DNA from: Warburgia ugandensis
Lineage: Eukaryota > Streptophyta > Magnoliopsida > Canellales > Canellaceae
Direction: 5' to 3'
DNA: 64,000 nucleotides
NCBI GenBank assembly: GCA_035236585.1
Contig: CP141136.1
Location: forward strand, 27,195,426-27,259,425
Shown: piece after piece, positions 11,345 through 23,900 of the stretch
Layout: every line of letters starts with the position of its first letter
Numbering within the stretch: position 1 is the stretch's first letter
The notes under the pieces: generated by a model
Told to the model about the DNA's origin: nothing
The model's database searches: none
What the model saw: the letters and a program-made list of their open reading frames with translations, nothing else
Position numbers and translations under genes: made by a program

Positions 11345-12125
11345 CTCACCCACTAGCTGCTGTTTCTTGCTCTACCTCTTGTTTCTTTACTCCTCTTACT
11401 CTTGAAACCACAACGAATTTCGTATGTAATTCTTCTTTCACCACTTTAATAACATAACTTGTTGTTTATGGCTTGCACTACTGCCCCTAAGACAGTCAGA
11501 CTCCTTCCATCCATGAGTCTTCCAGTGAAATGCATGGCTCACCCACTAGCTGTTGTTTCTTGCTCTACCACTTGTTTCTTTACTCCCTCCTCTTACTCTT
11601 GAAACCACAACGAATTGCGTGTGTAATTCTTCTTTCACCACTTTAATAACATAACTTGTTGTTTATGGCTTGCACTACTGCCCCTGAGACAGTCAGACTT
11701 CTGCCATCCATGAGTCTTCCAGTGAAATGCATGGATCACCCACTAGCTGTTGTTTCTTGCTCTACCACTTGTTTCTTTACTCCCTCCTCTTACTCTTGAA
11801 ACCACAACGAATTGCGTGTGTAATTCTTCTTTCACCACTTTAATAACATAACTTGTTGTTTATGGCTTGCACTACTGCCCCTGAAACAGACTTCTTCCAT
11901 CCATGAGTCTTCCAGTTAAATGCATGGCTTACCCACCAGCTGTTGTTTCTTGCTCTACCACTTGTTTCTTTACTCCCTCCTCTTAATCTTGAAACCACAA
12001 CGAATTGCGTGCGTAATTCTTCTTTCACCACTTTAATAACATAACTTGCTGTTTATGGCTTGCACTATTGCTCCTGAGACAGTCAGACTTCTTCCATCCA
12101 TGAGTCTTCCAGTGAAATGCATGGA
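11345..12125. repeat. four-copy tandem array, unit 193-197 bp
   Basis: Units start at about 11345, 11538, 11735 and 11928 with YTCACCCACTAGCTGYTGTT or a variant, and end TCCAGTGAAATGCATGG. The copies are very similar, and length differences come from separate 4-bp indels (CTCC/CTCCCTCC and loss of GTCA). Each unit contains short open stretches on the minus strand that are not conserved as protein. It is a minisatellite-like local amplification next to the RTE LINE. Confidence 0.9.
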
Positions 12126-12365
12126 AGCCTTCCTAGAAATGAAAAGGAATCCTTGAGTTCACAACACGGTGGGCTTCACCTTTGGTTAATCCCATTCATC
12201 TAACTTGTATCTTGTATACTGTACATAACTATGAATGGATGGTTTTAACATCTAAAACATGTTGCTTTCAATTTGTTAATTTGGACAGCTCTTTAAATAC
12301 TATTTATGACAATTCATATTTTAACTCCGCCAATGCCCGTCCCAAGCCTGAATGAAAAAGGAGGA

Positions 12366-12660
12366 GGGTCTTGCGTCAGGTGCCAGCCGGCAAGGGAGAA
12401 GTTGAAGATAATTTTGTTATTTCTTTCTTACAAATAAATATGCATTTATATATTAGTTTGTGAGAAAGAAATGAAAATCATCTCCAACTTCTTAAAATAT
12501 GGCAACCCTTGTGTCAGGTAGCCAGTTGTCAAGGGTGAAGCTAAAGATGGTTTTGTTATTTCTTTTCTGCTTGCAAATGAATATACATTTGTATATTAGT
12601 TTGTAAGGAAGAAATGAAATCATCTTTAGCTTTTTAAAACAACGGCAACCCAAACTATGA
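12366..12660. repeat. duplicated hairpin-forming segment in the LINE 5' UTR
   Basis: Two copies of about 140 bp lie at about 12370-12510 and 12511-12655. Both begin with TTGYGTCAGG and both end with GGCAACCC. Each copy holds an imperfect inverted repeat: an arm like GATAATTTTGTTATTTC and a partner like GAAATGAAAATCATC separated by an AT-rich loop. The transcript could form two successive hairpins upstream of the endonuclease frame. Confidence 0.65.
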
Positions 12661-12688
12661 CATGAAACGAATACAGACATTCCCTCAA

Positions 12689-12903
12689 GCTAGGGCGTTC
12701 CCTATAAGCGATGTGTTGCATAAGATCCGTGGTGCGGTGAAAAATAGGCAAGGGTTGCTAGGGCATTCTCCTAGAAGCAACACGCTACATCGGATCCCGA
12801 GTGTAGGGAAAAATGGGTAAGGGCTACTAGAGCTAGAGTGTCCCCTCAGAAGTGATGCATTGCACTATAACCTAGGTGCAGTGAAAAGTGGACATGGGTT
12901 CAT
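12689..12903. repeat. three tandem 68-75 bp units in the LINE 5' UTR
   Basis: Units begin with GCTAGGG or GCTAGAG at 12689, 12757 and 12832. Each runs through a GATCC-like piece and GTGAAAAATAGG-like sequence to GGGTT. The three-unit arrangement is also present in the minus-strand LINE copy at about 39975-40200. It is therefore a property of this LINE family, not a local accident. Repeated 5' UTR monomers often carry promoter activity in LINEs; that role is only inferred here. Confidence 0.7.
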
Positions 12904-15900
12904 ACCATGGAGGTCGAGAAAGGTGATAGTGAATAGGGTATCTCCAAAACATAAGATTCGTATTGCCACATGGAATATAGGGACATTGACAAGTAAGAGT
13001 TTGGAGTTAGTAGACGTGATGAAACTTAGGAGAGTCAACATAGCTTGTATCTAAGAAACCAAGTGGAAAGGGGCTAAAGCTAGAGAAATAGATGGGTATA
13101 AATTATGGTACGTAAGAAAGAAAAATAACAGAAATGACGTAGGAATAATAGTGGATAAGGAATTAAAGGATAAAGTTGTGGACATTAAAAGAATTAGTGA
13201 TAGAATTATAATAATAAAACCTGTTCTAGAAGAGCATATGATTAATGTTATAAGTGCATACGCACCACAAGTAGGGTTACAAGATATAATCAAAAGACAG
13301 TTTTGGGAAGATATAGAGGGACTTATGCAAGAAATTCCCAACATTGAGGGGATATTTATAGGAGCAGACTTAAATGACCATGTAGGAAAAGATAAAGAAG
13401 GATATGATAGAATACACGGAGGGTATAGTATAGGTGAACAAAATGAGATGGGGGAGAATATCCTCGATTTTGCTTTGTCATATAATCTGTCCATTACAAA
13501 TACACTCTTTAAGAAGAGGGATGAACACTTAATAACCTTTAAAAGTGGACTTCATAAAAGCCAAATAGAATTTTTTCTACTTAAGAATAATGAACGATAT
13601 ATATGTAAGGATTGTAAGGTGATACTCGGTGAGAGTTTAATCTCACAACATAGGTTAATGGTTATGGATATCCATATCAAAAGATGGAGAAAAAGAATTG
13701 AACTTAATACACATCCAAAAACTAAGTAGTGGAACTTAAAAAGAGAGAAAATAACCTCATTCAAAAATAAGTTGATGGTAGAAGGAAATTGGAACTATGA
13801 AACAGAAGTAAATACCATGTGGACTAATATGGCTGAGTCCATTAAGAAAGTGGCAAAAGATGTCTTAGGAGTATCTAAAGGTAAAAGACTATTAGCAAAG
13901 AAAACATGGTGGTGGAGTGAAACAGTGCAAAAAGTTATTAAAGAAAAACGAATGCATTTTAAAGCATGACAACAAATTAGAAATAATGAAAACTATGAAC
14001 AATATAAGAATGCTAAAAAGGTTGCTAAGAAAATAGTAAGTGAGGCTAAACTTAAAGCATATGATGAGCTCTACAATAGACTAAGAACAAGAGAAGGTGA
14101 GAAAGATGTGTTTACACTTGCAAAAGTAAGAGAATAGAAGGGTAAGGACTTAGATCATGTTAGGTGTATTAGAAGCGATGATCAAAGGGTATTAGTCAAA
14201 GATGATGAGATCAAACAAAGGTTAGAAACATACTTTCAAAATTGTTAAATGACAATGGCTCTGAGAATATAAGGATTGAAATACTATAAATCTAAATAAC
14301 ATTGGATATTATAGATATGAACGTAGGATTAAAATACCTGAAGTAAAAGAGGCCTTGAAAAAGATGAAATCAGGAAAGGCCATGGGGCCTGATGGTATAC
14401 CAATAGAGGTTTGGAAGCATTTGGGAGATATTTGAGTAGTTTGGTTGACTAGATTGTTTAACAAGATTATAAAATTAAAGAAAATGTTGTATGAGTGGAG
14501 GAAAACCTATATTGTACCAATCTATAAGAATAAATGAGACATATAGAGCTGCACTAATTATCGAGGGATCAAACTTATGAGCCATACTATGAAACTTTTT
14601 GAAAGAGTGATTGAGAAGAGGCTACGACATGAAACAAGTGTATTGGATAATCAGTTTGGTTTTATGCCTGGGAGGTCTACCATGGAAGCTATTTTCTTAC
14701 TAAGACAATTAGTGAAGAAATATAGGGAGAGGAGGAAAGACCTTAACATGGTCTTTATTGACTTAGAGAAAGCTTATGATAGAGTCCCTAGAGACTTGAT
14801 ATGAAAGGTGTTGAGTGGTAAAGGTTTCTTAGAGATATATAGGCATAATTAAAGATATGTATGAGAGAGCGGTAACAAATATTAAGACCACTAGTGGCGT
14901 GATTGGTGATTTTCTTGTCACTATAGGATTGCACCAAGGATCAGCATTGAGTCCATACCTTTTTACATTGGTTATGGATGAGTTAACAAAACATCTGCAT
15001 GAGGAGATTCCCTGGTGCATGATATTTGTAGATGATATAGTCTTACGTGATGAGACAAGGGAGGGTGTAAACATAAAGCTAGAGTTATGGAGATAAGCAT
15101 TAGAATCTGAAGGATTTAAAATTAGCCAAACTAAGACAGAATATGTGGAATGTAATTTTAGCAAGGAGAGTAGGAGTAGAACCCCAATCAAGATTGATAG
15201 CTAAGAAGTCCTTGTTAAATACTACTTTCGATACTTAGGATCAATGATTCATGAGAGTGGAGAGATTGAGAGGGAGGCTACCCAGAGAATCCAAGTGGGT
15301 TGGAACAAATGGAGATGTGCATCTGGAGTTTTGTGTGATTGACGGGTACCACTCAAACTAAAAGGAAAATTCTATAGGATGGCAATAAGGCCGGTCATGC
15401 TCTACGGATCAAAGTGTTGGGCAGTTAAGGAACATCATACTTATAGGATGAGCATTGCAGAAAAGAGGATGTTGAGATGGATGAGTGGTAAGACAAGAAA
15501 TGATAGAATTCGAAATGAAAATATTTGAGGAAATCTAAGAATAGCACTAATAGGTAACAAGATGAGGGAGACTAGACTTAGATGGTTTAGACATGTTCAA
15601 AGGAGACCAACAACAGCACCGGTTAGAAGAAGTAAGGCAATACAAGTAGAATGTTTTAAAAGGGCAAGGGGAAGGCCCAAAAGAAAGTGGATAGAAGTGG
15701 TGAGGAAAGATTTAAAAATATTAGGACTAAATGAAGTCATGGTATTTAATAGAGTGGAATGGAGGAATAAGATTCATGTGGGCCGACCCCTAATTGGGAT
15801 AAGGCCTTGATGATGATGATGATGATGACTATTCATATTTTTGTAACTGAAAGTACACTTTCAGATTCTAGGCTTATCCAATCTGCACTGTTTTGAGATT

Positions 15901-15954
15901 AGCAGTCATCAACAGTTAGAAAAATAAGATGAATGGATCTGATAAATCAAATGG

Positions 15955-16275
15955 ACTGAGTTTTTGGGACTGTCTGTGAAACCTTTCCTAGCTAAGACCA
16001 TTCTTTGGATGATTTGATCTAATCATCTTGTTTGGTCTCTCCTATTTAGGCAATCCACAAAAGATATGCCTATGAGATGCTTCTAAGTACTAATTTTTTC
16101 AATTGAAAATAATGGTCATGATTTAAAGGCTCAAAACACAGCTGCTAAAATCTTCCAACAGTCACAAATTTTAGTGTCTAGCTAGTCTAAGAAAGGCCAA
16201 AAAAGATGATGGGAACAGATCATCCAAAGGTGGAGCTTACCTAGGCATGGAATCAGTCCTTGAGCTTAGTCTCTA
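15955..16275. mobile_element. MITE-like element with long imperfect terminal inverted repeats
   Basis: The left arm (15957-16032) and the reverse complement of the right arm (16200-16275) share GACTGAG/GACTAAG, GGGACTG/AGGACTG, CCTAGCTAAG/CCTAGGTAAG and TTTGGATGAT in the same order over about 75 bases. The interior is AT-rich and non-coding. Together with the relative at 10616 it looks like a small non-autonomous DNA transposon family. No clear target duplication was found. Confidence 0.5.
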
Positions 16276-19200
16276 TAGCATCTTTCTTCGCAAGCAAATA
16301 ATTCCCCTATGGTTTGTTTGTGCCCTATTTAATTCTTCCATGAGTCAAAAAGACATGATAATATGTTTGTAACCTTTGGAGATCCTCCAAAAACAGAAGG
16401 GCCTACAAGGCTAATATGTTCAGGATTAATGATAAGTCCTCCGCGTTACCAGACATGGGATGGCCCCTATACTTGCATTCTTCACTTATGGAATCAATTA
16501 GAAGGGCCTCCTCTTATCATATCCCTCTGGTTAAGTGTCATTTGCTGCACTAGCAAAAACACAAAAAATAAACAAAAAAACAAAGAGTGTCATCTATTCT
16601 CTCGCATCAAAATCATTCAAGAAGAAGTTTCCTAGGTGGAGCTGTTTGGGAGTTAGAAAACAAACCATGGACACAATTATTTGGCTAGCTGTTCTCTTGC
16701 TATTGAAAGTTGCAGCACATAGAGAAGCCGTTTAAGAAGAAAGAAATCATGACGTCAGGGATCATTTATATATGTTTTCAATAATGTTGGTGTCATTTAC
16801 CGAGGGCTTATGTCATTGGAGAAATAGTTATTAGATGGGATTGCTTGGCACTAGGAATACAATTCCAGTAAAAGCAAACAGCCCTTGGCTTAAGGAGCCT
16901 GATTTATGTATATTCCAATAATTATGTATCTGCTTCAGCTCTGTCAAATTGCGGAAATTAGGAAGACTGCACTTGGATTGAGAAATACTATCCTGAGGCC
17001 TCATCTTTGGATGATAGGCTCCATTTATCTCCTTCACCCTCCCTTACTTGGGCCACATGAAAAAATTCACGCCTGTTGATGCTTCTAGCTATTAGTTTCT
17101 TTAGTTCAAAAGTTTTCTGATTTTGAGAATGAACATTTCAACTGAGGAAACTGTTAAGCCAGAAGCAACTAGTGAGGAAACCGGTAACCAGCAGCAAACA
17201 ATGGGCATGGATTTTGCAGGCAGCCTACCTAGTGGAGGGCTAAGAAGATGAATGAGTTAGATCATCCATAGGTTGGGTGCCCATAGAAGGGGAGTCACCG
17301 ACTCAGTCTACGAAGTTCAGTCGGGATAGTGCTTCTCTACTTGGATTACAGTTTCTACTTCTAGGGAAAAGACATCCCTTTTGGCTACCCCTAAGAGGAT
17401 CATGCCAGGCAACAACTGGACAACCCAGACATTATTGCCTCCAAAAAAATTGATTGATTGGATGAAAACTTGGGATACAAACAACTCCTAATCAAAGGGC
17501 TAAGTTCATCATTGGAACAGCAGTGGGGAAACTTTCCCGAGTCGCTAGGCAAAGTCAAGTAAAATATGAGAAAGGCTAGGACAGCTACATTTTCATAGCC
17601 GTTGGCCCAGGTCCCGCAACTTGTTGCCCACGATGGAATCATCCATCTCTCTTTACCTTTGTTTTGAGATAAGAAAGGAGCAAACTCCTGCTACATTCTC
17701 ATCCTCTTTGGACAAGACAAAATCACCCACAAGATCACGAAAGCTGGCTCCATGCACAAAAAGTCAATGTTTACTCGTGTCTTGTTCCAACCAGTGGGTA
17801 CGAGAAGGACGCCAGCCCCCCCAACCCACATGGCCATGCTAAATGGTGAAAAATTAAAACTCTCACGGGACTTTGTGGAGCAAATCAAATCTCAGAGGCA
17901 GATGGATGGACGGAAGGGACCACCGATATTTCAGGCCAAGATACGCCTTCCTTTCTTTGTGCTCTGCGAGTAAATGGTTACTTTTAAGGGGAGAAAGCAA
18001 TTACTGGCCTCTTGTATCGGCAGGCAAAGACAGTAGCTGTTTGCATGCAAGGGATCAGTCACGCACCAAAGTAAAGACCCATCTGATCATTCTAGGCCTT
18101 TGATTTCTGTTCTTCAAGCTGATGGTTAGAAAAGAAAAAGAACAAGCAAATTTATCACGCAAAACCATCATACATCAGAGGCTTATAATCATCAAACCTT
18201 TTATATGTCACTCATAGTCCAAACAATATGAATGGTTTGGATCATTGAATTGTGGGCGTTACCTGTAATTTAGCCATTGTTTAAGCAAAATTGTGTACAT
18301 TCACCACATAACAATTCCTTATAGATGGACTGTTGTACAATGATTGCACATATTCTTCAGGATCGCATGTTTTACCATGAGCAAGGACCAAACATGTCAT
18401 AAGGAGGAGCGTGCTCTTCTTTAATGGTCTAAGCCATCTACCCAGCAGGTCATGCTATAATTGAGCCATTTGAGGAAACAGTAGAGCCTCCGATTGTAGG
18501 CTTTTAAACGGCAATTAGAAAATAATTCATCGTCATGTCTTCCAAAAATGAAGGCTTAGAATAGTCTGGCAGTGAGGAATTCTTAGACGTGGATCATGTA
18601 CATGCAGTACAAGATTAATGGCGTAAATTATTGATTGGAAGAATAGTCTCTCTTAATTTATAGTCACAAAATTCTCTAAATAATTCACAATTTTCAAAAA
18701 AAGTCCCGACTGTTTTTTATGCCCCGACTTTTTGGAAGCGTAAGTTTCTATATTTTCCACAATCAAAGTAAATTAAAAAAACGATGAATTTACTTAATAA
18801 AACTAAAACTTTATAAATAATTGTCAAATTATCAAAATAACATTTGTAAATTAAAATCTTATACTCATATCTAAATTGATTTTTTTCTTTCTTAAAAAAA
18901 AAATTCATGAACATTTGCTGAATTTTACTAATATTTGACTTGCCAATTTATTTTTAGATTTAATCTTTCTACTTTGTAACTAGGAAAAAGTTGTACCTAA
19001 AACCCCACTTTTTGAGATTTTGTAAAATACCTGAAACTTTATTTCGATGCAACTTCAACCCAGACTTAAGTATTTGTAGAACAACCATTATCGGCGTTAA
19101 AGGTTGTATTCCGTGGGGTGCTTAGGTGGAGCTCCAACGAGTGCTTTGACTGTTAATGTGCATGTACCACAGGTAAATGACCTTTCAACGATTGAAAAAA

Positions 19201-20221
19201 GGAATAGAAAAAAGGGGCAAAGATGTGGGGATTCTTCTTACCGAGCTGAAAGACTGCGGATCAGAGGGAGGCAGATTGTTGCATGAACAAGAATTTGCAG
19301 TCCTCCCCCGTAACTGTCACACCCAACAAGGTCTATTCTGCTTTGATTTATTTTATTTTTTTCTTTTTGATTTCTTGAGTACTTCTGCCTCTTTTTCATC
19401 TTCTGCCAGTCTATATAAAATGACGAAAGAAAAGCTGCAGACTTGATTTTGGAAGTTTATGCAGCTTCTGGGAGCCAAAGTCTTGACGACTGTAAGCCAT
19501 GGTGACTATAATCCAAATGCAATTAGCTTGATGTGTGAGGGGTTTAATGCGTGCTCAATGGATCTTCCCTTCAAAACCACAATATGTGAGTTGTCCACAA
19601 GGCAATTCCAACACCACAAGTTTGTCTGATTGTGTATTGACAACACCAATGTCAAAAAACGAATAGTTTATTAGAAATAACCCAAAGCCCGAGTCTTGAT
19701 TGTTTTCAATTATACTACGATAATGGGTGTGTCCATACTTCTGTACATGCTTTCATGAGCACTTGTGTATATTTTGTGCATGTGAGGATCAGTGGATGTG
19801 GGTAGCTGCATGTGTAAGTGATCGGCTGATGCCACCACCACTTTGTTACCAAAATCCAATACCTAATGTGCAGCGGAAACTGTGTTTTGCTGCAATTGTT
19901 TTGTTTGCAAATCTGTTTAACAGGGAAGCAGTCATCTTGTTACCATTGCAGAAGTTTAGCCTAGGACGCAATTGCATCGAGATGAACTTCAGAGTAATTT
20001 TGAACAATCTTGAAAAGTACGGGGTTTTTCCGTATAATTTTCCTTTGTAACTATGCTTGTACTTCTACCTTGCGATGATTTTCCAAGTGAAAGCATAAGC
20101 ATCTATCACTTATGTGACAGCTTCCACAAGATGAAGGGCCCTTGTCTGTTAAACTGACATTGCATTTATGTATTTGATTTCCGAAATTTCTGCGTGGTTA
20201 TTGCACGTTACTTGTTGAATG
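16276..20221. other. long intergenic stretch, no gene recognised
   Basis: I see no convincing coding exon or transposon domain. Short frames at 17621-18103 and 19104-19446 overlap one another in several frames with no motif. Around 16985-17280 there are TTTGGATGAT/ATCATCCATAGG motifs in opposite orientation, again suggesting a decayed MITE of the 15955 type. 18640-19000 is very AT-rich. 19727-20050 holds an open frame of 107 codons with an ordinary composition and no recognisable domain. Confidence 0.4.
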
Positions 20222-20262
20222 ATCCACCCCTTTCCCAGACCCCACATATGCAGGAGCTGCCC
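20222..20262 (+). mobile_element. Au SINE 3'-end fragment
   Basis: CCACCCCTTTCCCAGACCCC, then ATATGCAGGAGCTGCCCT, matches the 3' third of the Au copies elsewhere in the window, minus the short TCATGCACCGG piece. No tail or flanking duplication, so it is a fragment. Confidence 0.55.
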
Positions 20263-20978
20263 TGTATTTTGTTGCATGTTACTTGCTGGTAAAAGTTCAA
20301 GTAGTGACCCAGAACATTTATTTACTGGGTCCCATTCTTGAAAGGCCATGGGATCATCTCGTCTGGATTGTTTAATTGATTGCTCTCCGTTTCCTTCTTG
20401 CTAAAGTCGCCAAATTCACTCCAATTCAAACACAAATACTGATCATCTTTCTTTTCTTTTGTCTGCAATTGACTCTGACTCTATCACCATCTAATCACAT
20501 CTACCGCTTAACTACTCTACGAGTATGATGTATTTCGTCAATGGCGAAAGTTTTCGATTTATAATTTCAAATGCTGATTACATTCTTATAATCTTTACAT
20601 AATTGCGCAGTCAATTCGATAACTGTTGCATAAAGGCAGCAAATAACCAGAGAGAGACGGATAGCAGCCAGAAAAATCCGTCCAGGAACAAGTCCCGTGT
20701 CATCGACCAGGATGAATGAACTAGCAGCCTCATGTCGCTACGTAAGAAGGGAGCAATTTGACAACACCATTGCCATGCGAAAGAATACACAGCGTAAGTA
20801 GTTCTGTTGGTGAAATAGTTTTGGGTAGAATCACTGTTGGTTTTCGTTGCTGATGAGTCTAACAATGCAGCAAGGGTGAATTCAGACGGTCGCCGACTCA
20901 AGCTTGAAGTTCATATTTTCTGCAGATGGATTTCGAGGGAGAATCGCTGAACTCAAAGAGGTTCGACGGATGAAATTT

Positions 20979-23900
20979 CTAACTTGAGCTTGAGGTGGAG
21001 TGGCTTAGTGGGGACTGTTGATGTGGAGGCCATGAGATCCGTTCAGAGGGGCATGGAGCAGGAGCTGGATGTGCAATGAAAGTGGGAATGTCTTGGCCAG
21101 GCATCAAAACCGACACCCCTTTGGCGTAGATGGACATCTGCACCCACGAAAAACATAAGCGTTAAAACAACAAATTGTACACGTTGTGAACTAATAACAC
21201 CCATTGAGGCCAGCAATGTAAAACAGCCAACTGCAAAATCAATGGATGAATTTATGCTTCCAATCGCATCGAAAACTTCAAGCATATAACAGAAAACAGG
21301 AGTACAGACGCCATTCTGCTTGAAACTAATCATATATCTGCAGCAGAAAAGATCCAGTGCACAGAAGTATGATACAAACATAAGCACTATCAAGGATGAC
21401 AAAGTAACATGTTTAAGACCTTTATTAGTCTAATTTTGGGTATAATCAGGCATATCCAACTTCACAAGCTAAACTAGATATTATTAGTTTTGAGGCGTAG
21501 CATCTAAAACTCGCGCAGTAAGGGAGCTACTGAACATGGCTATACTGAAACATCTAATCACGCACAAAAAATCCTGGCAGTGTGTTGAGGCACTCCACAC
21601 CAGCTTGACCAATTAAGCTCCAGGACCGTCCGTGCCATACAACAATAATGTCATCTCTATGCTACTGCTTCGTTTGCTACCATTACAATCACTTGGAGAC
21701 CGAGACAGCACCAACTAACAACTTACTGACATTACTTTGTCTGCTAGAAACCCTCCAACAGTCTATTGCTACCAAATCAACCAGCACCGTTTCTACTCTT
21801 AGATATTCACCAACTCAACCAGTGGACAAACTAATCCTACTGATTCTTAACTGCTACTAGCACTTAAAATAATCAGTAGAACCACTTTGTAGTTATAGCT
21901 ACTGCCGAAGAAGTACTAAGTTTTACATAAACAACCTGGTTACTGTTACTGCAATTACTTAATCTCTGACCTATTTCCTCTACTTTACATAATAGCTATC
22001 ACTAAGCCCAACACCATGAATTTTCTGTGGTTGATCAGCATTAGAGATTGAAAAGAACTACCACTGCCCGGGCTGGATGACTCTTCAAGTGTTTTTGTCT
22101 GTCCTAGAATAGAAGGAGAGAAGGCCGTAACAGATGAGGATTGTGATGGAAGCCCTCCCAACTAACCCATAATCTCTAAGCACGTCTCATCCTCCTTGGC
22201 AAGGGTAGGCCATAACCTTTAAATTCTAGGGCCAGAATCTACATGTCGCTCAAGTCATAACAGAACAGCCCATGTGAATCCACATGTAGGTAGGCAAGTG
22301 AAAGCCAGTATGGTTACGAAATGAGAGCAAAACAAATTGCACAGGCAACCAGTTAAATAAACACACCAAAATGAAAAGTCACCCTTACTTGTCTATTGAG
22401 CGGAATAGTCTATCTGGTCATAAAAAACAGTGAAAGGGCCTACTCGGTATTGTTTTTTACCTGCCGATCAAACAACCATAGCAACAGAGAAACCTCACTG
22501 ACAACATACTGATCAAGACAGTCATATGAAATTTTCTTAGTGTTCGTTTCTTACTAAGTAAATAATAACACAAAATACAAAAATTCAAACAGCTGACATG
22601 TACATTTGTCTTTTTGTTTCCAAGATATGACTACTATGACAAAGATGGTGGCTTAGATAACAATCATATTTTTCAAGGAAGAAATGATTAAAACTGCATA
22701 CCACAAAACTACTTCATCCCTTAATCTAGCACATAGCAAAATGGTCATTCAGAGACGCCTCCCACAAGTAGAAATTGAGGTATCTCCATGATCCAGGAAC
22801 ATTCATCAAGAGGAGGAAGTGTTGAATGTTCCAAATGTTGTGTTGTCTACTTTTTATGTCTCAGATGGCAGGAAAAATAAGGGGAGCCTTGGCACAACGG
22901 TAAAGTTGTCATTGTGTGGCCTTGAGGTCAAGGGTTCAAGGCATTAAAACATCCTCTTACAAAAATGCAAGGTAAGAATGTATACTGTGGACCCTTGTAG
23001 CCTGCCCCTTCCCAGACCCCACGTACACAGGAGCTTGGTGCACCGGGGCTGCCCTTTAGATATGACAGGAAAACAATAACCTGTGGGGACTCTATATCTA
23101 TTGCTCCAGCAATGAGGATTTCAGTGGTTTCAGTAGAGGAAGAAGAGATCAGTGTCCCTTGTGTGAGGAAAAATATCATCTGCTCACTACATAAAAGAAT
23201 TTATGCAGACCGCCAAAAGAACGGTGCACATACCGGATAAATGTGAGTGCACAGCACCTCAAGATCTAAACCATTTATCCGCCAGACCCTGTTTAAGATT
23301 GGCAAAACCCATTATCTGATACATCAGGCAATCCCAGATAAGATTTTATTAGTTATTTTCAAACTGGCCAAGCTCTCCTTTCAGGTTGCTGATTAGTAGC
23401 GAGTAGGATCGTTCACCACAGAAGATTTTTGCAGAATAGCCTATCCAAGGTGCCTAGAAGATGCATGGTTTGGATCACAAAGACTCCACCATATACTTCT
23501 AGATTTTACAAGAATAGACAGCATACAAAAGCCTTTGTTAGTTCTTGACTCTTCTACTTGGAAACATCGCTGTTGATCAGAAATACTGCTTGTACAAATT
23601 ATCCTTACTTCGAAAAACCAAAAGTAGGCTCGTTATTGACTTCCTAGGTGTTTTAACCAGTTGGCATATAAACCAAGCCCATGAAAACACACACACACAC
23701 ACACACACACCCAATAAGCTACTACTGCCTTTGACATTCACCTCTAACAACAGGAAGAAAACAATACCTGAAAAGAGAGCTTCCTTTCTCTAAGGCCAAC
23801 CAGTAAAATTAGCACCTTAAACTACTTTGGGAAAGTGAGACGCTGCTCATCAGCCAATCTAAACCAAACATGTACAAGAATCAACAACAGTACATGTCCA

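Larger units (their letters stand above)
12326..15830 (+). mobile_element. RTE-clade non-LTR retrotransposon (LINE), near full length, decayed
   Basis: About 3.5 kb with a 5' UTR, one long degenerate frame and a (GAT)n 3' tail at 15808-15829, the layout of plant RTE LINEs. Order: 5' UTR with internal duplications (12366-12903); APE-type endonuclease (12950-13720) with ATWNIGTLTSKS, a broken ETKW motif and GADLNDHVGK; linker; reverse transcriptase (14340-15100) with GKAMGPDGIP, QFGFMPGRSTMEAIFLL, VFIDLEKAYDRVP, GLHQGSALSPYLF and FVDD (usually FADD); and a C-terminal domain (15562-15800) with RLRWFRHVQRRP. There are many stops (for example ACI-stop-ETKW at 13051) and frameshifts, so it cannot be active. 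A second copy lies on the minus strand at 30.6-40.3 kb. The 5' end was set by comparing the two copies. Confidence 0.9.

Noticed and set aside
20611..20901. 96-codon minus-strand frame
   Set aside because: It lies directly downstream of the stop of the 160-aa membrane-protein gene and is most simply its 3' UTR; no domain.
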